The translations under genes and the position numbers were made by a program. Below, piece by piece: positions 27,698 through 41,324 of a stretch of 64,000 nt of DNA. Location of the stretch: assembly GCF_033115175.1 (NCBI RefSeq), contig NC_084833.1, forward strand, positions 51,794,716 through 51,858,715. The letters run 5' to 3'. Every line of letters begins with the position of its first letter. Position 1 is the stretch's first letter. Below the pieces are notes generated by a model that searched no databases, had not been told where the DNA came from, and saw only the letters and a list, made by a program, of their open reading frames with translations. The DNA is from Lepus europaeus (taxonomy: Eukaryota; Chordata; Mammalia; Lagomorpha; Leporidae).

Positions 27698-29329
27698 AAA
27701 ATGAACCAAAAGGAGAATTGAAGTAGAAGTGAAGAGGTCACTTAGGATGTAATTGTGAAACTCCAGGTAAGAGGTGGTAGTGGCTTGGATCAGGATGGAA
27801 GTTGTGAGAAAGTCAGATTCTGGATATATTGGTTACTAGAATTTTCACCATTTGCTTGTTGCTTCAATGTGGGGTGGGAAAGAGAGAAGAAGCCTTTAAC
27901 AGAAAGTGTAAGATTGTCATTAATTGTAGTTGAGGGAACTTCATGGAGATCAGAAATGTAGAAGCCTTATTTAATGAAAATATTTCCTTAAATTATTGTA
28001 CACACTGATTTATAACCTTTTTTGTATTATAGACTGTATGGATCATGTTGAGGATTTGGGACTTTTATTCAAGAGTAGTACAAGTCATGAATGGTTTAAG
28101 TTAGCGGAGATGATTAGATTTGATTGCTGTGCGGGAAGATGGATTACAGAAAGCAAAAGCAGTGTTGGGGGAATATAATTAAAACACTTTTGTTGTAGTT
28201 TGGATGAGAGTTCAGAACAGAACGTGTCTGGTTAACTATTGCAATATAATAAATCATTCTAAACTTAGTACCATGAACTACAACCATTTTATTCTCATTG
28301 ATTCTGTGAATCAGGGATTTGAACAAGGCACAGCAGAAGTGGATTATGGCTGCTTCACACTGTCTGAGGCCTCATCAAGGAAGAATTGAAGGGCTGGGGC
28401 GATGCTAAAGGCTAAATGAAGACTTCTTGACTCACATGCCTTGTATGTGGGCTGGGATAACTCGGAGGCTAGGCTCAGCCAGAAATGCCAGTCAGAATAC
28501 CTACATGTGACCTTTCATTGTGACTTGGGCTTCTCAAATCCTGGAGGCTGTTTAGGGAGGGAGCATTTGGAGAGCAAGCATTCCAGAGACCAGAACCTGT
28601 AAGTTTCTTCCTGATGTAGCCATGCTCTCATGGTAATGGGCCAGTCTGTATGACCAGCCTACATTAAAGGGGAGGGAAATTAGGCCCTACCTTTCAGGAG
28701 GAAATGTCAAGGCAGAAAGCATATAGCACGAGAGAGTTTGCAGGCAACTTTGAAATATGTAATCTGCCACAGTAAGAAAACCTTAAGTGCAAGATATGTT
28801 TAAAAGGACTTGGGAAATGATTTGGATTAGGACGTAAAGGAGAAAGCCAGGATTTATTCATTTATTCTGCAAATAAATTTAAGTGTCTATTATGTGTTTG
28901 ACCGTGTTCTGAGAACCTGAGTGGATGATAACATGGAAAACATTGCAGAGAAAGAGGCATAAGTAAGTTTAATTTTGAATATCTGAGTTTGAGATCTCTG
29001 TGAGGAAGTATCTGGGTGGATATTTCCAGAAGACAGTTGCTGATAATACATTTCAAATATAGAAGACAGAATTAAGGTAAATAAATTTGAGAATTGTCAG
29101 CATAGAATGGTAGAGGAAAAGAATATGAAATTATCCTGAGAAATATCAATATTTAGTGAACACTGGAGGGAAAAGACTTGGTAAAGGTGACTGAGAAGAA
29201 TAGCGGAGAAGAGAAAGTAAACCAGGAATAAACAAATTAGATTTTTAGGGATGAGAGTATTTCAAGAAAGTGGGAACAGTATAGTCTAAGAGATTCAACT
29301 GAGAGGTCAGGTAAGCTTGGGACTAAAAG

Positions 29330-29513
29330 GGGTGCGCCATGTGGCATAGTGGGTTAAGACACTGCCTGAGATATTGGCCCCTGCCACCCATGTAGGAGAC
29401 CTGGAAGAAACTCCTAGCTTTGGCCTGGCTCAGCCCTGGCTATGGCAGCTCTTTGGGGGAGGGAACCAGCAGATGGATATCTCTCTCTCTCTCTCTCTCA
29501 ACCAGCAGATGGA

Positions 29514-29579
<66 letters not shown>

Positions 29580-29635
29580 TATCCCTCATTTTTCTGTAAT
29601 TCTGCCTTTCAATAAATAAGTCTTTGAAGAAAAAA
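29330..29635 (+). repeat. CSINE with expanded CT tract, sense
   Basis: GGGGTGCGCCATGTGGCATAG head, then a deletion in the body, then two copies of AACCAGCAGATGGATATC 36 bases apart (29464 and 29500), then about 20 CT units and about 7 GT units, tail TTTCAATAAATAAGTC. Confidence 0.88.
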
Positions 29636-30005
29636 AGATTGGGACCAAAGGTGTTTATTTCCTTTAACAATGTAAAAGCCACTTGGAGAACAATATAAAA
29701 GCCATTTGGAGACCATTGTGTGAGCAATTGTATAGAGTAGTGAGAGTAGAAGCCACATTGGAATTGGTTCAGAAGTTAGGAGGGGAAAGACTGTTAACAT
29801 CTATAAATTTGGCTATAAAGAGATTTTATAAAAATAATGGAATAGCTGGCAGAGAGAGAGACATGGCTAATAATGTAGATTAATCATTAGTTATCCTTTA
29901 TTATATATAATTATAGAGATAACATGTTGGAGGTAAAAGCTTTCCTTTAGAAGATTGTGGATTTGAAATCTAGTGCCCTTCTCTAACCCACTGCCAATTC
30001 CTATA

Positions 30006-30060
30006 CACACACACACACACATACATACACACACAGTCTCTCTCTCTCTGTCTCCTTCCC
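30006..30060. repeat. CA/CT microsatellite
   Basis: ACACAC run with CATACATAC interruptions, followed by a CTCTCT run and CCTTCCCCCTG. Confidence 0.9.
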
Positions 30061-30498
30061 CCTGTCTCCCTCCTCACTCCCCACAGAATTGCTTTATCTG
30101 CTTCCAGGGTGATGTGGTAGTAGTTACACCTAAGATGGTGGACTCTTAGGTAGGAGATAGGACATTGCTATTGAAATAAGAATAAAAGAAAATAAGATTA
30201 GGTCAGTTCAGGTGAGTTTGTGGCTGTGTTCTTAGGAAGTTGACATTCACTTAAAGAGAGAAATCAATCACCTTTCTCACTTCCATGTTCAAGTCTGCTA
30301 TAGAATTCCTAATCATGTTATATTTGGCTTGGCCTTTTGCCTGCATTATTCCTGTTGATCCTTCTCCTCTCACCTCTCTTGCTACACTGAAACACTGTTT
30401 GTGAATAGCTTTCTGAGAGGGAGAATGTAGGAGTGGAATATGGGAACTATTTTAGTTATATGGCTAATCTGAAATGTATATTTAAGATATACTTTAAG

Positions 30499-30842
30499 GC
30501 CGGCGCCGCGGCTCACTAGGCTAATCCTCCGCCTGTGGCGCCGGCACACTGGGTTCTAGTCCCGGTCGGGGCACCGATCCTGTCCCGGTTGCCCCTCTTC
30601 CAGGCCAGCTCTCTGCTGTGGCCAGGGAGTGCAGTGGAGGATGGCCCAAGTGCTTGGACCCTGCACCCCATGGGAGACCAGGATAAGCACCTGGCTCCTG
30701 CCATCAGATCAGCGCCGTGCGCCGGCCGCAGCGTGCCTACCGCAGCGGCCATTGGAGGGTGAACCAACGGCAAAAGGAAGACCTTTCTCTCTGTCTCTCT
30801 CTCACTGTCCACTCTGCCTGTAAAAAAAAAAATAAAATAAAA
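30499..30842 (+). repeat. Young full-length CSINE with 17-base target duplication
   Basis: Near-consensus copy from GGCCGGCGCCGCGGCTCACT through GCCGGCCGCAGCG and (CT)n to an A-rich tail with AATAAAATAAAA. TTAAGATATACTTTAAG is intact on both sides (30482-30498 and 30843-30859). It retains many CpGs, suggesting recent insertion. Confidence 0.96.
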
Positions 30843-31128
30843 TTAAGATATACTTTAAGACATAATTCCATGTTCTGATGGAAGATAACATAGAATGAAA
30901 AGTACCCTGGGTGGAATTGAGGTATTAATTTTGATTTTGCAAATTAGTTTTGCAACCTTGAGCAGATGACTTCATGATGTATGAATTAGGGGGGCTTGTG
31001 TTGGTTGTCTTTAAATTGGCCATTATTGCTGTCATATTCTACAATTCTTTAAGAACTCGTTTTAGTTTTGGTGACTAAAGAATAACCATTATATTGTTTG
31101 TAGGGTCCCAAAATAGATGCTGAACTAA

Positions 31129-31705
<577 letters not shown>

Positions 31706-33704
31706 ACATGCAGAGGTGGTTTGCTCTTTGTTGACTGTCAGTAGGGGATAACTCTAAGATGTTCTTTCATAATACTATATGTGTTCCAGAAAGACACAAT
31801 GGTCTTTCAGAAAGTTTTGTGGAACTGTAGTTCTTTTAGATATTTTTTGGGAAAAAAAAAAAAAAAAAAAAACATTTGTTGAGCAGCAATGTCTAACATT
31901 TTTCTTAATCCACTTCCACACTTTTGTGATTAGTCTTTTAACTTATTTGTTAGAAAATCTATCTTACATTTTTGCTTGATAAACCCAATATTAGTATTCT
32001 TTGCCAGTTTCATAGATGGAAAAGAAGAGTTGAAACAATGGCTCAAGGGACTGAGTAAAATAGCTAACTTCCTGTTCTGTGTTCCAGTCTGTTGGTTTAG
32101 GAAGGATTAGAGTTTAAGTAAAAAATACAGTAATATAGAAAGTACCAAAAATCTTTAATGTCTGATTTTTTTTCATTTTTTATGTCTTATTCAAAAATTG
32201 AATAAAATAGAGCCAACCACAAATAGTATTCTTTCTGACTTTGAAAAAATATTTTCAAAAGATTAATACAAGTTATGGTAGCATTTTTCAGAATTCATAC
32301 TGAGATACTTCCTTTGCATGAGGTACTTAAATTAGTGTTGTGATTCTTTTGTGGATAGTTTCAGTAATAGGCATTTCTGTTGCTGTTTGCTCATCCTTAG
32401 GCTCCTTGCTGGCAGTGGTTTTATTATGAAAAAGGGATAAACAAGCTTATAATTTATACTTTAATTTTAAAAGGTTTCCCTCCAAGAGAATAGAGACAAA
32501 GGTAGAATACAGAAATGACATTGTAGTGATAAAGGAATTAAAATGGATCTGGCTCTTTTTTTTTTCTATTGCTGAACTTTACATTTCAGCTTTTTTTATT
32601 TTGTATTCTTGTGTGTATGGTTTTTAAAAGCTTAAAAGAACTTAAAAATGATATTTAATTTGTGTATGTTTCATTTTGTGCCAGGGTGGTCCAACCTAAG
32701 GAAGATTTGTGTGAGGTGATAGAGACAGCCTTCTCAGCCTAGTTTTCCTAAAATGTAACTCTGTGACACTATTCTTTCCGAAATGTCAAAAAAAATCTTC
32801 ATCTTAAAATATCAGTAATCTTAAAAGATTTGGTAATCACAGATTTACTCCATGAATAGAATTTGTATATGTATTTTCCTTTCATTGGCTCATAAACCAG
32901 CATATTTGGTTGGTTTATGAGTATGTTTTTCTTTTTTCAAAAAAACCTTTGCAGTTCACCTTTTAAGGGAGATAACTTCACCTGAAAGAGAGAAGGCGAG
33001 GAAGGTCCATCAGTCTAACTCCCCGAAGTTCCCAGCACATTTGGAAGACTCAACATGTTGTCAGTGGAATGTCTGTCCTTTACAAAGCCAGTTTGCTCTA
33101 AACGGACTAACCTAGGCAGAACATGCTCGAATCTGCCTTTTTTTTTTTTTTTTTTTTAACAACATTATTAAATGGGGCTGTTCGCCTGAATGGAAAACAG
33201 TTTGTGAGTGGGTCTTTGGCTTTGGGGGAATTATTAATAGCGCTCAATCCATCAACTGTAAAAATATATCTGTTTTGTATTCTTTGAAAAGGCAGTTTTT
33301 CCCCCTGTCCAGAGTGGGCCTTACAGGCATCTTCGTGAAGTCCTTTTCTTTGCCTGCTCAATAATAATGTAATATTGTTTTTTTTGTTTGTTTTTCTTTT
33401 TTTTGTTGTTGTTTTCTTATTTGAAACTTCGGGCAGATCCCATTGCAGTAAGCGTGTGTGTGACATATCTTTCAAAAGGAGATTCTTCCTATGGATTGGG
33501 TTACCCAATTGGTTATCAAAGCTTTTCTTGTTTCCACTTCAGTAGACATTTGCTTTTAAATTAACTGCACTGAATATTGTCCTGTCATGTTGGCTAGTTA
33601 CCCTTTGGCATTACTGCATCCATTATTTGGGCTTTTAGGGCTATCAGGTCCCTTTGATAATCAACTTAAACTTAAGTTGCTCTCAATAAGTACTTGAATA
33701 TTAA

Positions 33705-33923
<219 letters not shown>

Positions 33924-34454
33924 TAGTTGAATACTTTGAGAAAAATCTGACAGGTGATTGAATATTTATGCAGAAGACACAAATGACAGAAATCAGCTAC
34001 ATTTATCTGAGATGACAGATATCATTAGAAATTACTTATTCTATGAGTTTTCATAGTGATGTAGGGAAATAAATTAGTCTTTTCTGCTGCAACTTACCCT
34101 AATTCATTTTGACAAAGTTCATGTCGTTTATGTGGGTATGCATGTGTGTACATTCTCATAAATTTGGCAGTGCTCTTTGCCTAATGGTGATCATGGAAGC
34201 CCAATATAATTAAAAAGTACTTTTCCAGAAATTCCCGTAGAGGCAGGACTAATAGCATATACTAATCTAGTATCTTAACATATGGTAATAGTTAATATGT
34301 TTGAGTTACTTTCATCTTACTTAGGTGCATATACTCTTCAGATAGCTACTTTATGTTATAAATGAATTTTTCCATATGCTTTGTTGGATATTTGTTTTTA
34401 AAATACCCCTATTAAGAACAAAATACCTTTTTGCCATATAAAACATGGCATATT

Positions 34455-34680
34455 ATAAAGTGAAAGGCTCTATAGCCAGATTGCTTATGTTCAAATCCTA
34501 TGAATTGGTAACTGTATGAACTTGGCCGAGGCAGTTAAACTCTGTACCTTAGTTACTTCATCTAAAATGGTAGCATTAATAAGTATTTTGATATGGTTAT
34601 TGTGAGAATAGAATGAGTCAATATATGAAGAAAACACAAGAGTAGTTGGTTCATATTAAGTTCCAGTAAATGTTTGTGAG
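34455..34680 (+). repeat. MIR SINE
   Basis: CTCTATAGCCAGATTGC, TTCAAATCCTATG, GTAACTGTATGAACTTGG, TTACTTCATCTAAAATGG, TTGTGAGAATAGAATGAG, matching MIR in order. Confidence 0.75.
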
Positions 34681-35209
34681 AGTGATAATGAAGATAATAG
34701 TGTTGATTAATGACCTGGATGACCTCTGGAGAGCCCAGTAGTGGGCTATTGAAATATATGGGAAGAGTGACCACAAACAAGATGTTTGCAGCCAGAAGGG
34801 GACTTTGGGCTTAAAAAATGGAGGAATTGCTGACACCTTAGCTTCACCTGTGTGTGTTTTGGTTCATCACTTTGCAAACAAAGTGATTTAGCTACTTGGT
34901 CTCAGAACTAGAGAGCAGGCAATTGAAGCCACTTTAGATTGGAAAGACAAGGAGGGCCTCTCTGAGGAAGAAACATTTGAGCTGAGGTCTGATGACAAGG
35001 GTGATGCTAGACAAAGAAAACAAGCCCTACAGAGGTGTTGGGATAGGAATGAGCTTAGTATATTTGAGGTACAGAAAGCACAAATAAGACTGGTATGGCA
35101 AGTGATGCAATTTGATGAGATACATGAACGTTGATAGGAGCAGTAAAGTAGATTCAGAAGATAGAGGGTGCTGCAGATTGGTAGAGAATGTAATGGCCAG
35201 GTGTCTTAA

Positions 35210-35330
35210 GATAAATCTTTCACTCTTTCTGAGCAGCAGTTTCTTTACGTGGATAGTCTGAAGAATATTCTGTATATTCTAGAGGATAGCCGTGAAAATC
35301 AAATGAGATATATTAGAAATCGCCTCCTTC
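35210..35330 (+). repeat. MIR-like fragment
   Basis: CTGAGCAGCAGTTTCTTTACG and GTGAAAATCAAATGAGATA, a degraded MIR 3' half. Confidence 0.5.
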
Positions 35331-35727
35331 CAACCTTAATTTTGAGTGTTCGATAGATAGATACTATTACTCATCCTTCGAAAGTTTCTTGGAATTTCAA
35401 TGACACTGCTCCCCAAAATAAACTTGAGAGAAGTCAGGTAACATATTACATACCTAACATGTGGCCTAGTAACTGGCATAGAAGGGTTCTCAAATAGTGA
35501 ATAGGTTTATCTAAAAGCTATCTATAAGTTACCTACTAAAGGACTTCTTTCTCTGTCATAAGGGATACTAGCACTACTTTAAGCATTGAGCTAAACAATT
35601 AAATGAATTTTCATATAATCATAAGGACCTATTTGTCTTACTTTAAAAATCATTTCACCCAGCAGAATTAAGGAAAATTTCTTAATATTAATCTTCATTA
35701 AAACTTCCCAGTGGTTCCCCCAAATGT

Positions 35728-36019
35728 CTTTTTAAATTAAGATTTATTTAGTTAGAGAGATAGAGCCTCCATCCACTGGTTCACTCCCCAAATGGCCACA
35801 ATGGCCAGGGCTAGGCCACGCCAAAGGCAGAAGCTTCATCCAGGTCTTCCACATGGGTGGCAGAGGCCCAATGACTTGGGCCATCTTTCACTGCTTCCCC
35901 AGGCACATGAGCAGGGAGCTGGGTGGGAAGTAGTGCAGCTGGAACTCAAACCAGTGCCCATATGGGAGGCCAGCATCACATGCAGTAGCTTAACCCCATG
36001 TACCATACAATGCCAGCCC
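35728..36019 (-). repeat. CSINE, antisense
   Basis: AAGATTTATTTAGTTAGAGAG, CCATCCACTGGTTCACTCC, body, end CATACAATGCCAGCCCC. GA tract reduced. Confidence 0.85.
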
Positions 36020-36671
36020 CAAAAGTGTCTTTAATGGCTGGTCTCTAAACCAGGATCCGGTCCAGGACCATACCTTACAACTCAATGCTTGTTTTATCAG
36101 ATTGCCTAATCTAGAATAGTCTCTGATTTGTGACCATCAGTGTTGCAGAGTCTGGGCCAGTTCTCCTGTAGAGGGCCCTGCTTCTGGATGTATCCTACTT
36201 CTTGGTGATGTCCTTCAGTTTTCTCCTCTCTTCTTTAATTACTAGAAACTATAAGTTATATTTAGAAGCTTAATTTAAGTCTTCTCTGTTGATTAAATTA
36301 TCAATAACAGATTAGCTTCTACCAGGATTTAGGATTCTGTTTTACAATTTTCAAAAGGAAAAGATTAGATTTGATGGAAAACTGTGGCTCAGTGTCTACA
36401 TATTAGCTAGGAAAAGAAAAGAATGGTTCAGAATCTAGAAGCAGTTATTGAAGGAACAGTAGACAAGTCTGGTTATTGCCCTGCCACAGTCAAGACCAAT
36501 TTACCTAAGCTTCTAGTAGACAGGCAGGTAAGTTTGCATATTGTGTCTTTTAAGGCATATTCAGTTAATATTTCAAAACTATTGAGACTCAAAAATTGGA
36601 GACATGATTCAAGTCCTGGTTCTGCTATTGGTTCCCACTGAAACTTCAACAGGTTTCTTCCTCTTAACAAA

Positions 36672-36997
36672 TAAATCTTTTAAAAAATTATTTCTATTTA
36701 TTTGAAAGTCAGAGTTACACAGAGCGAGAAGGAGAGGCAGAGAGAGAGAGAGGTATTCCATCTGCTGGTTTACTCCCCATTTGGCTGCAAGGGCCAGAGC
36801 TGCACTGATCTGAAACCAGGAGCCCAGAGCTTCTTCTGGGTCTCCCTTGTGGGTACAGGGGCCCAAGGACTTGGGCCATCTTCTAATGTTTTCCCAGGCC
36901 ATAGCAGAGAGCTGGATCGTAAGTGGAGCAGCCGGGACTCGAACCGGCACCCATATGGGATGCCAGCACTGCAGGCTACACCACAGCGCCGGCCCCT
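36672..36997 (-). repeat. CSINE, full length, antisense
   Basis: TTATTTGAAAGTCAGAGTTAC, GAGAGAGAGGTATTCC, body, CCGGGACTCGAACCGGCACC, end CACAGCGCCGGCCCC. Confidence 0.92.
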
Positions 36998-37342
36998 ACA
37001 AATAAAAATAGTTTTGAATAACCAAATGGCCTCATTTGATAAAGGGAAAAACTCAACTTTACTGAAGGATACTAGCTTATGAATGTAAAAAGAAGGACAG
37101 AATTAGAAAATAATGATTTTGCAATTCGCTAATGAAACTACTGACTCAGGAAAGATTTTTCAACTAGTATTTAAAAATTGTTAGGTAATATTTAATGGGA
37201 AGTTGAACATTCTTATGGTGTTAAAATAATATCCCACAAAGGAACTGCTTAATCTTATAATGAAGGATGTGGCCTTTACACACTTAATCATTAGAGATGA
37301 GTTGAATTAAGCCTTTAATTAAAAAATTCTAACTTAGTTTCT

Positions 37343-37675
37343 GGGGCCAGCGCTGTGGCGCAGTAGGTTAATCTTATGCCTGCGGCGCCAGCATCCCATA
37401 TGGGCACCGGTTCTAGTCTAGTCCCAGCTGCACCTCTTCCAATCCAGCTCTCTGCTATGGCCTGGGAAAGCAGTAGAAGGTGGCTCAAGTCCTTGGGCCC
37501 CTGCACCGGTGTGGGAGACTGGAAGAAGCTCCTGGCTCCTGGCTTCGGATTGGCACAGCTCCAGCCATTGCTGCCATTTGGAGGAGTGAACCAGTGGACA
37601 GAAGACCTTTCTGTCACTCCCTCTCACTGTCTGTAACTCTACCTTTCAAATAAATAAATAAAATCTTAAAAAAAC
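37343..37675 (+). repeat. CSINE, full length, sense, 12-base target duplication
   Basis: GGGGCCAGCGCTGTGGCGCAG to AAATAAATAAATAAAATC plus A-run. ATTCTAACTTAG at 37326-37337 recurs at 37676-37687. Confidence 0.95.
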
Positions 37676-38939
37676 ATTCTAACTTAGAGTTTCAAAGGCA
37701 GTTTAGGACTGCAGGGGTTTGCTAATATGGCCTTATTCCTAACATTCGGAGCCTTGTCTTGAGTTCAGTAGAAAGTTCTTTGCCTAAGACTTTGAACAGA
37801 GCTGTAAGTTTAAGTTTAGCCCTTTAAAATTTCATTCTTTTTCTGAATTCTTATACCTACGCCTCTGTCTTCACATTTTCTCTTAGGTGTGTAATTGGCT
37901 ATTTGGGATGTTCTTTTGATGGACAAATTTTATCCAGTAGATTATAAAAGCCTTTAAGGCAGCACCTTGGTGTATACATCTTTGATGCAGGAGCTGCTAA
38001 ATCATTGCTTGCTGAGTAAATAGATGGGTGAATCTGCAAGCCAGGCACAAAGTTGATTTTTGTTTTCCAAATCAGGTGGCTATGCAGGAAGTGGGTATCA
38101 TTTGAAACTGCTATGTCCTGATAGTTTACAATTTGCTCAGGTATTTGGTGCCTGCAATATTATCAGGCACTGTGCTGGGTTCCAGGGAAACACCTGCCTT
38201 TGCCGTGTAGGAACCCTCTGTTAAGGTGAGACAGACATGTAAAGAATTACAGTTTAATGACATAGGTATTGTTACAATTTAATGGCATAGTGGAAATGCT
38301 ATGGAACATGAGGAGCAAATTATTTACTCTGGGGGGAGCCTTAATATAAAACATTAAGGGAGGAGAAAAGAGGTTGGAGCTGTAGGAGTGAAAGGTGTGA
38401 GAGGAAGCAAGGCAGCAGTATGTCTGAACGCACCTAGGCATATTTAGAGAAAGTGAAAGATTAACATGGCCAGTATATTTGAGAGTTCTAGGGTTAGAGG
38501 GAGTGTAGCAGGACAGATGAGGTTAAGTAGATTGAAAATAGGTTTTTAAAAAACTTCATATGCTATTTAAGGAGTACAGAACTTCTCTTGAAGTATGGGG
38601 AAGCCAGTGGTAGTTTTCTGCTAGGATACACATGATCACATTTGTCTAGGATGGTGATTCTGTGTGGAGGAAAAATTGGGAAGTAAATACAATGAATGAA
38701 ATGGGAATTTTAAAGACTTTCTAATTGTCCAGGAGTAATCAAGGACAAGAGAATAGAGATGGAGACCTTTCTAATCGCTGGTGCTGCCCTAAATGCAGAT
38801 GGTATATAGATCTTCACAAGATTTTTTAGTCTTATGCATCCCCCACACTCCATACAGGGCTAAATATACTACTGTCAGTAATACCTACATACATCCTTTT
38901 GCATTTATCATTAATTGAACCCTTACTATGTGAGGCCTA

Positions 38940-39478
38940 TTTTTTTTTCTGATAGTAAAATGGTCTAAGTTGGCACATAAGCCAAAATCAAAAAAAAAAA
39001 AAAAAAACCTTTTTAAATAAAATTTTATTGGAACATATTATTTTAAAAAATATTTATTTTATTTGGAAGGCAGAGTTAGGAAAGTGGGTGGGGGGAGGAG
39101 AGAGATCTTCTGTCAGCTAATTCATTCCCCTAATGACTACAATCAGGCCGAAGCCAGGAACCAGGGGCTTCATCCAGGTCTCCCACGTGGGTAGCAGGGG
39201 CTTGAGTACTTGGGCCATCTTCTGCTGCTTTCCCAGGTGCATTAGCAGGGAGCTGGGTTGGAAGTGGAGCACCAGGACTTAAACTGGTGCCCATAGGGGA
39301 TGCAGGTGGTGGCTTAATCTTGTGTCACAGTGCTGACTCTTGGGATGTATTCTTGCTCACTTATTTATGTATTTGTTACTTTACATGGGCAGAGTTGAAT
39401 AGTTTCAATAGTGGCTCACAAGTCTTGAAACATTTACTGCCTGACTATAGAAAATGTTTGTCAATCCCTGGTCCAAAC
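38940..39478 (+). repeat. hAT/Charlie-type element split by a CSINE
   Basis: Left part has TTGGCACATAAGCCAAAATC, an A-run, AAATAAAATTTTATTGGAACA. Right part (from about 39345) has CACTTATTTATGTATTTG, GCAGAGTTGAATAGTTTC and GAAAATGTTTGTCAATCCC. Same family as 31508. A CSINE lies between the halves. Confidence 0.7.
39042..39340 (-). repeat. CSINE, antisense, inside the hAT-type element
   Basis: TATTTATTTTATTTGGAAGGCAG, body with CATCCAGGTCTCCCACG, end CACAGTGCTGACTC. Confidence 0.85.
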
Positions 39479-40182
39479 TAGAAATTCTAGCTTGTAGAAA
39501 GGAGGGCAGGCGCTTGTGATTAGTTTCTGAGAACTGGCAAATCTATGGAAAAACTGTCTTACTGGTAATTAATTGGAATGTTTCCAAAACTAAGATTGTC
39601 CTTACCAGTTGCTACTTTTCAGTGATTAAAATCCAATAGGAGAATGTATAATTAATCAGGGATGGCTACTTTTGTTGAGAATAGTAATATTGAAGTGATA
39701 CAGGTTAAAATATTAACCTTGCTGACCCAGGTACAGAATTATCTGGAACCACCTGAATAACTTTGTCATTTAACAGCAACAACAAAATACTCAGAGCAAT
39801 ATAATGATGATGAGACTTAGGTTTAAGGAAATGAGAAAGCTACTGTGGTTAGGCATTTAGGCCAGATCGTTCTGGGAAGAGAATGGTTTGGGGATATTAC
39901 GGATACACAGCTGGAGTGCAGGATCTCTGTAGATCATATGTCACTGTACTGGGGACCCATCCCCTTCATACCTCCACTTGAAGCATGTTTTTCGGTGGTT
40001 GGTGTACTGAGTAAATGAGAAGGTGACAGGTTTTGTGAATCACATCAGGATTTTAGTTCCTGGCTCTTGAACTCTTGATGAAGTGGATAGAATGTTGGTT
40101 TTCCTTCTTTGTTTTCATTTGTGAGTGTTCAGGATCTGCAGCAGAAAAGCTTTCAGAGGCTAAGTTGGGTGAGGGATCCTAA

Positions 40183-40518
<336 letters not shown>

Positions 40519-41320
40519 TGCTGATGTTCCATGAAACCATAGCATGCTACTCTTCACAGTGACGTTGTACTCTCCTCATTCTGCACTGCAGGGCCACTCT
40601 TCATTGTAAGATGCACATAACGTCTAGCATATTGCAATGTAGGCTTTTTCAAAGACCAAAGGTAGCTGAATGGTTTTCTTAAGTGAGTACAACTCTAGCA
40701 TCTTGAGGTTCCAGTTACATAAATGTTTTGTTTACCAGTAGGTTTGTGAAATTGGTTCTTTGTATGGGGACAGTCCTTTTTCACACATCTAGGTCTTTTC
40801 AGAAGTGGTCAAAATTGGCAGCTGGGGTACTTTCAGTCTTTTCAGATTGGTATTTGTTATACCCCAGATAAAATGCAGAATATTATATAGTTGCACTTTA
40901 TAAATGGTGGTCAAATGGAACTGTTCAAGCCATTTTCTAGTTGTGATGCACAATATAACTTAAATAAGTGCTTCTATCAAAGTATTCCTTCAGTAAGATG
41001 TGTATAGTTTGCTGCCCATGATGAGCAAAAAATGAGTATTTATCTTGGGCTTATTTGGGTGATTAGGATGAGTCAGTGCCCACGTCTTACCTGTTCACTT
41101 TTCTCCAGTGCCATTTCACCCTCTCAGTGAGTCACATGCAAGGAGTGAACAGCAGAGGTGGTTTATGATCCAGTTTGCCTTACCCTTAATCTGTTCACAG
41201 ATATTTATTTACTAATACTTTTGAGAGTTTGGGATAGGAAAATGAAGTGTTTGCTCTTCATTTACTAAATGATTGTAAACTTGAGTTTTTTCATCAATAA
41301 AATTCCATTGTTTTAAGGTT
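40519..41320 (+). other. BTBD10: BTBD10 3' UTR
   Basis: Unspliced, repeat-free sequence from the stop codon to shortly after the AATAAA signal at 41296-41301. The end is estimated from the usual 10-30 base spacing between signal and cleavage. I see no CSINE inside it, although CSINEs crowd the flanking introns, which fits purifying selection on the transcript end. Confidence 0.75.
41296..41301 (+). terminator. BTBD10: BTBD10 polyadenylation signal AATAAA
   Basis: Canonical AATAAA about 780 bases after the stop codon, followed by TTCCATTG and a T/G-rich stretch (TTTTAAGGTTT) that could serve as the downstream element. It is the only clear sense AATAAA I found between the stop and the spacer. 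Confidence 0.75.
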
Positions 41321-41324
41321 TCTG

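Noticed and set aside
29480..29572. Tandem repeats that could suggest a CRISPR-like or satellite array
   Set aside because: It is a CT/GT microsatellite within a CSINE. There are no spacers or palindromic repeats, and the genome is mammalian.
33107..33508. 133-codon open frame on the - strand
   Set aside because: It contains a poly-Lys run from the T tract and low-complexity Lys/Thr stretches. No homology recognised and it lies antisense in a BTBD10 intron.
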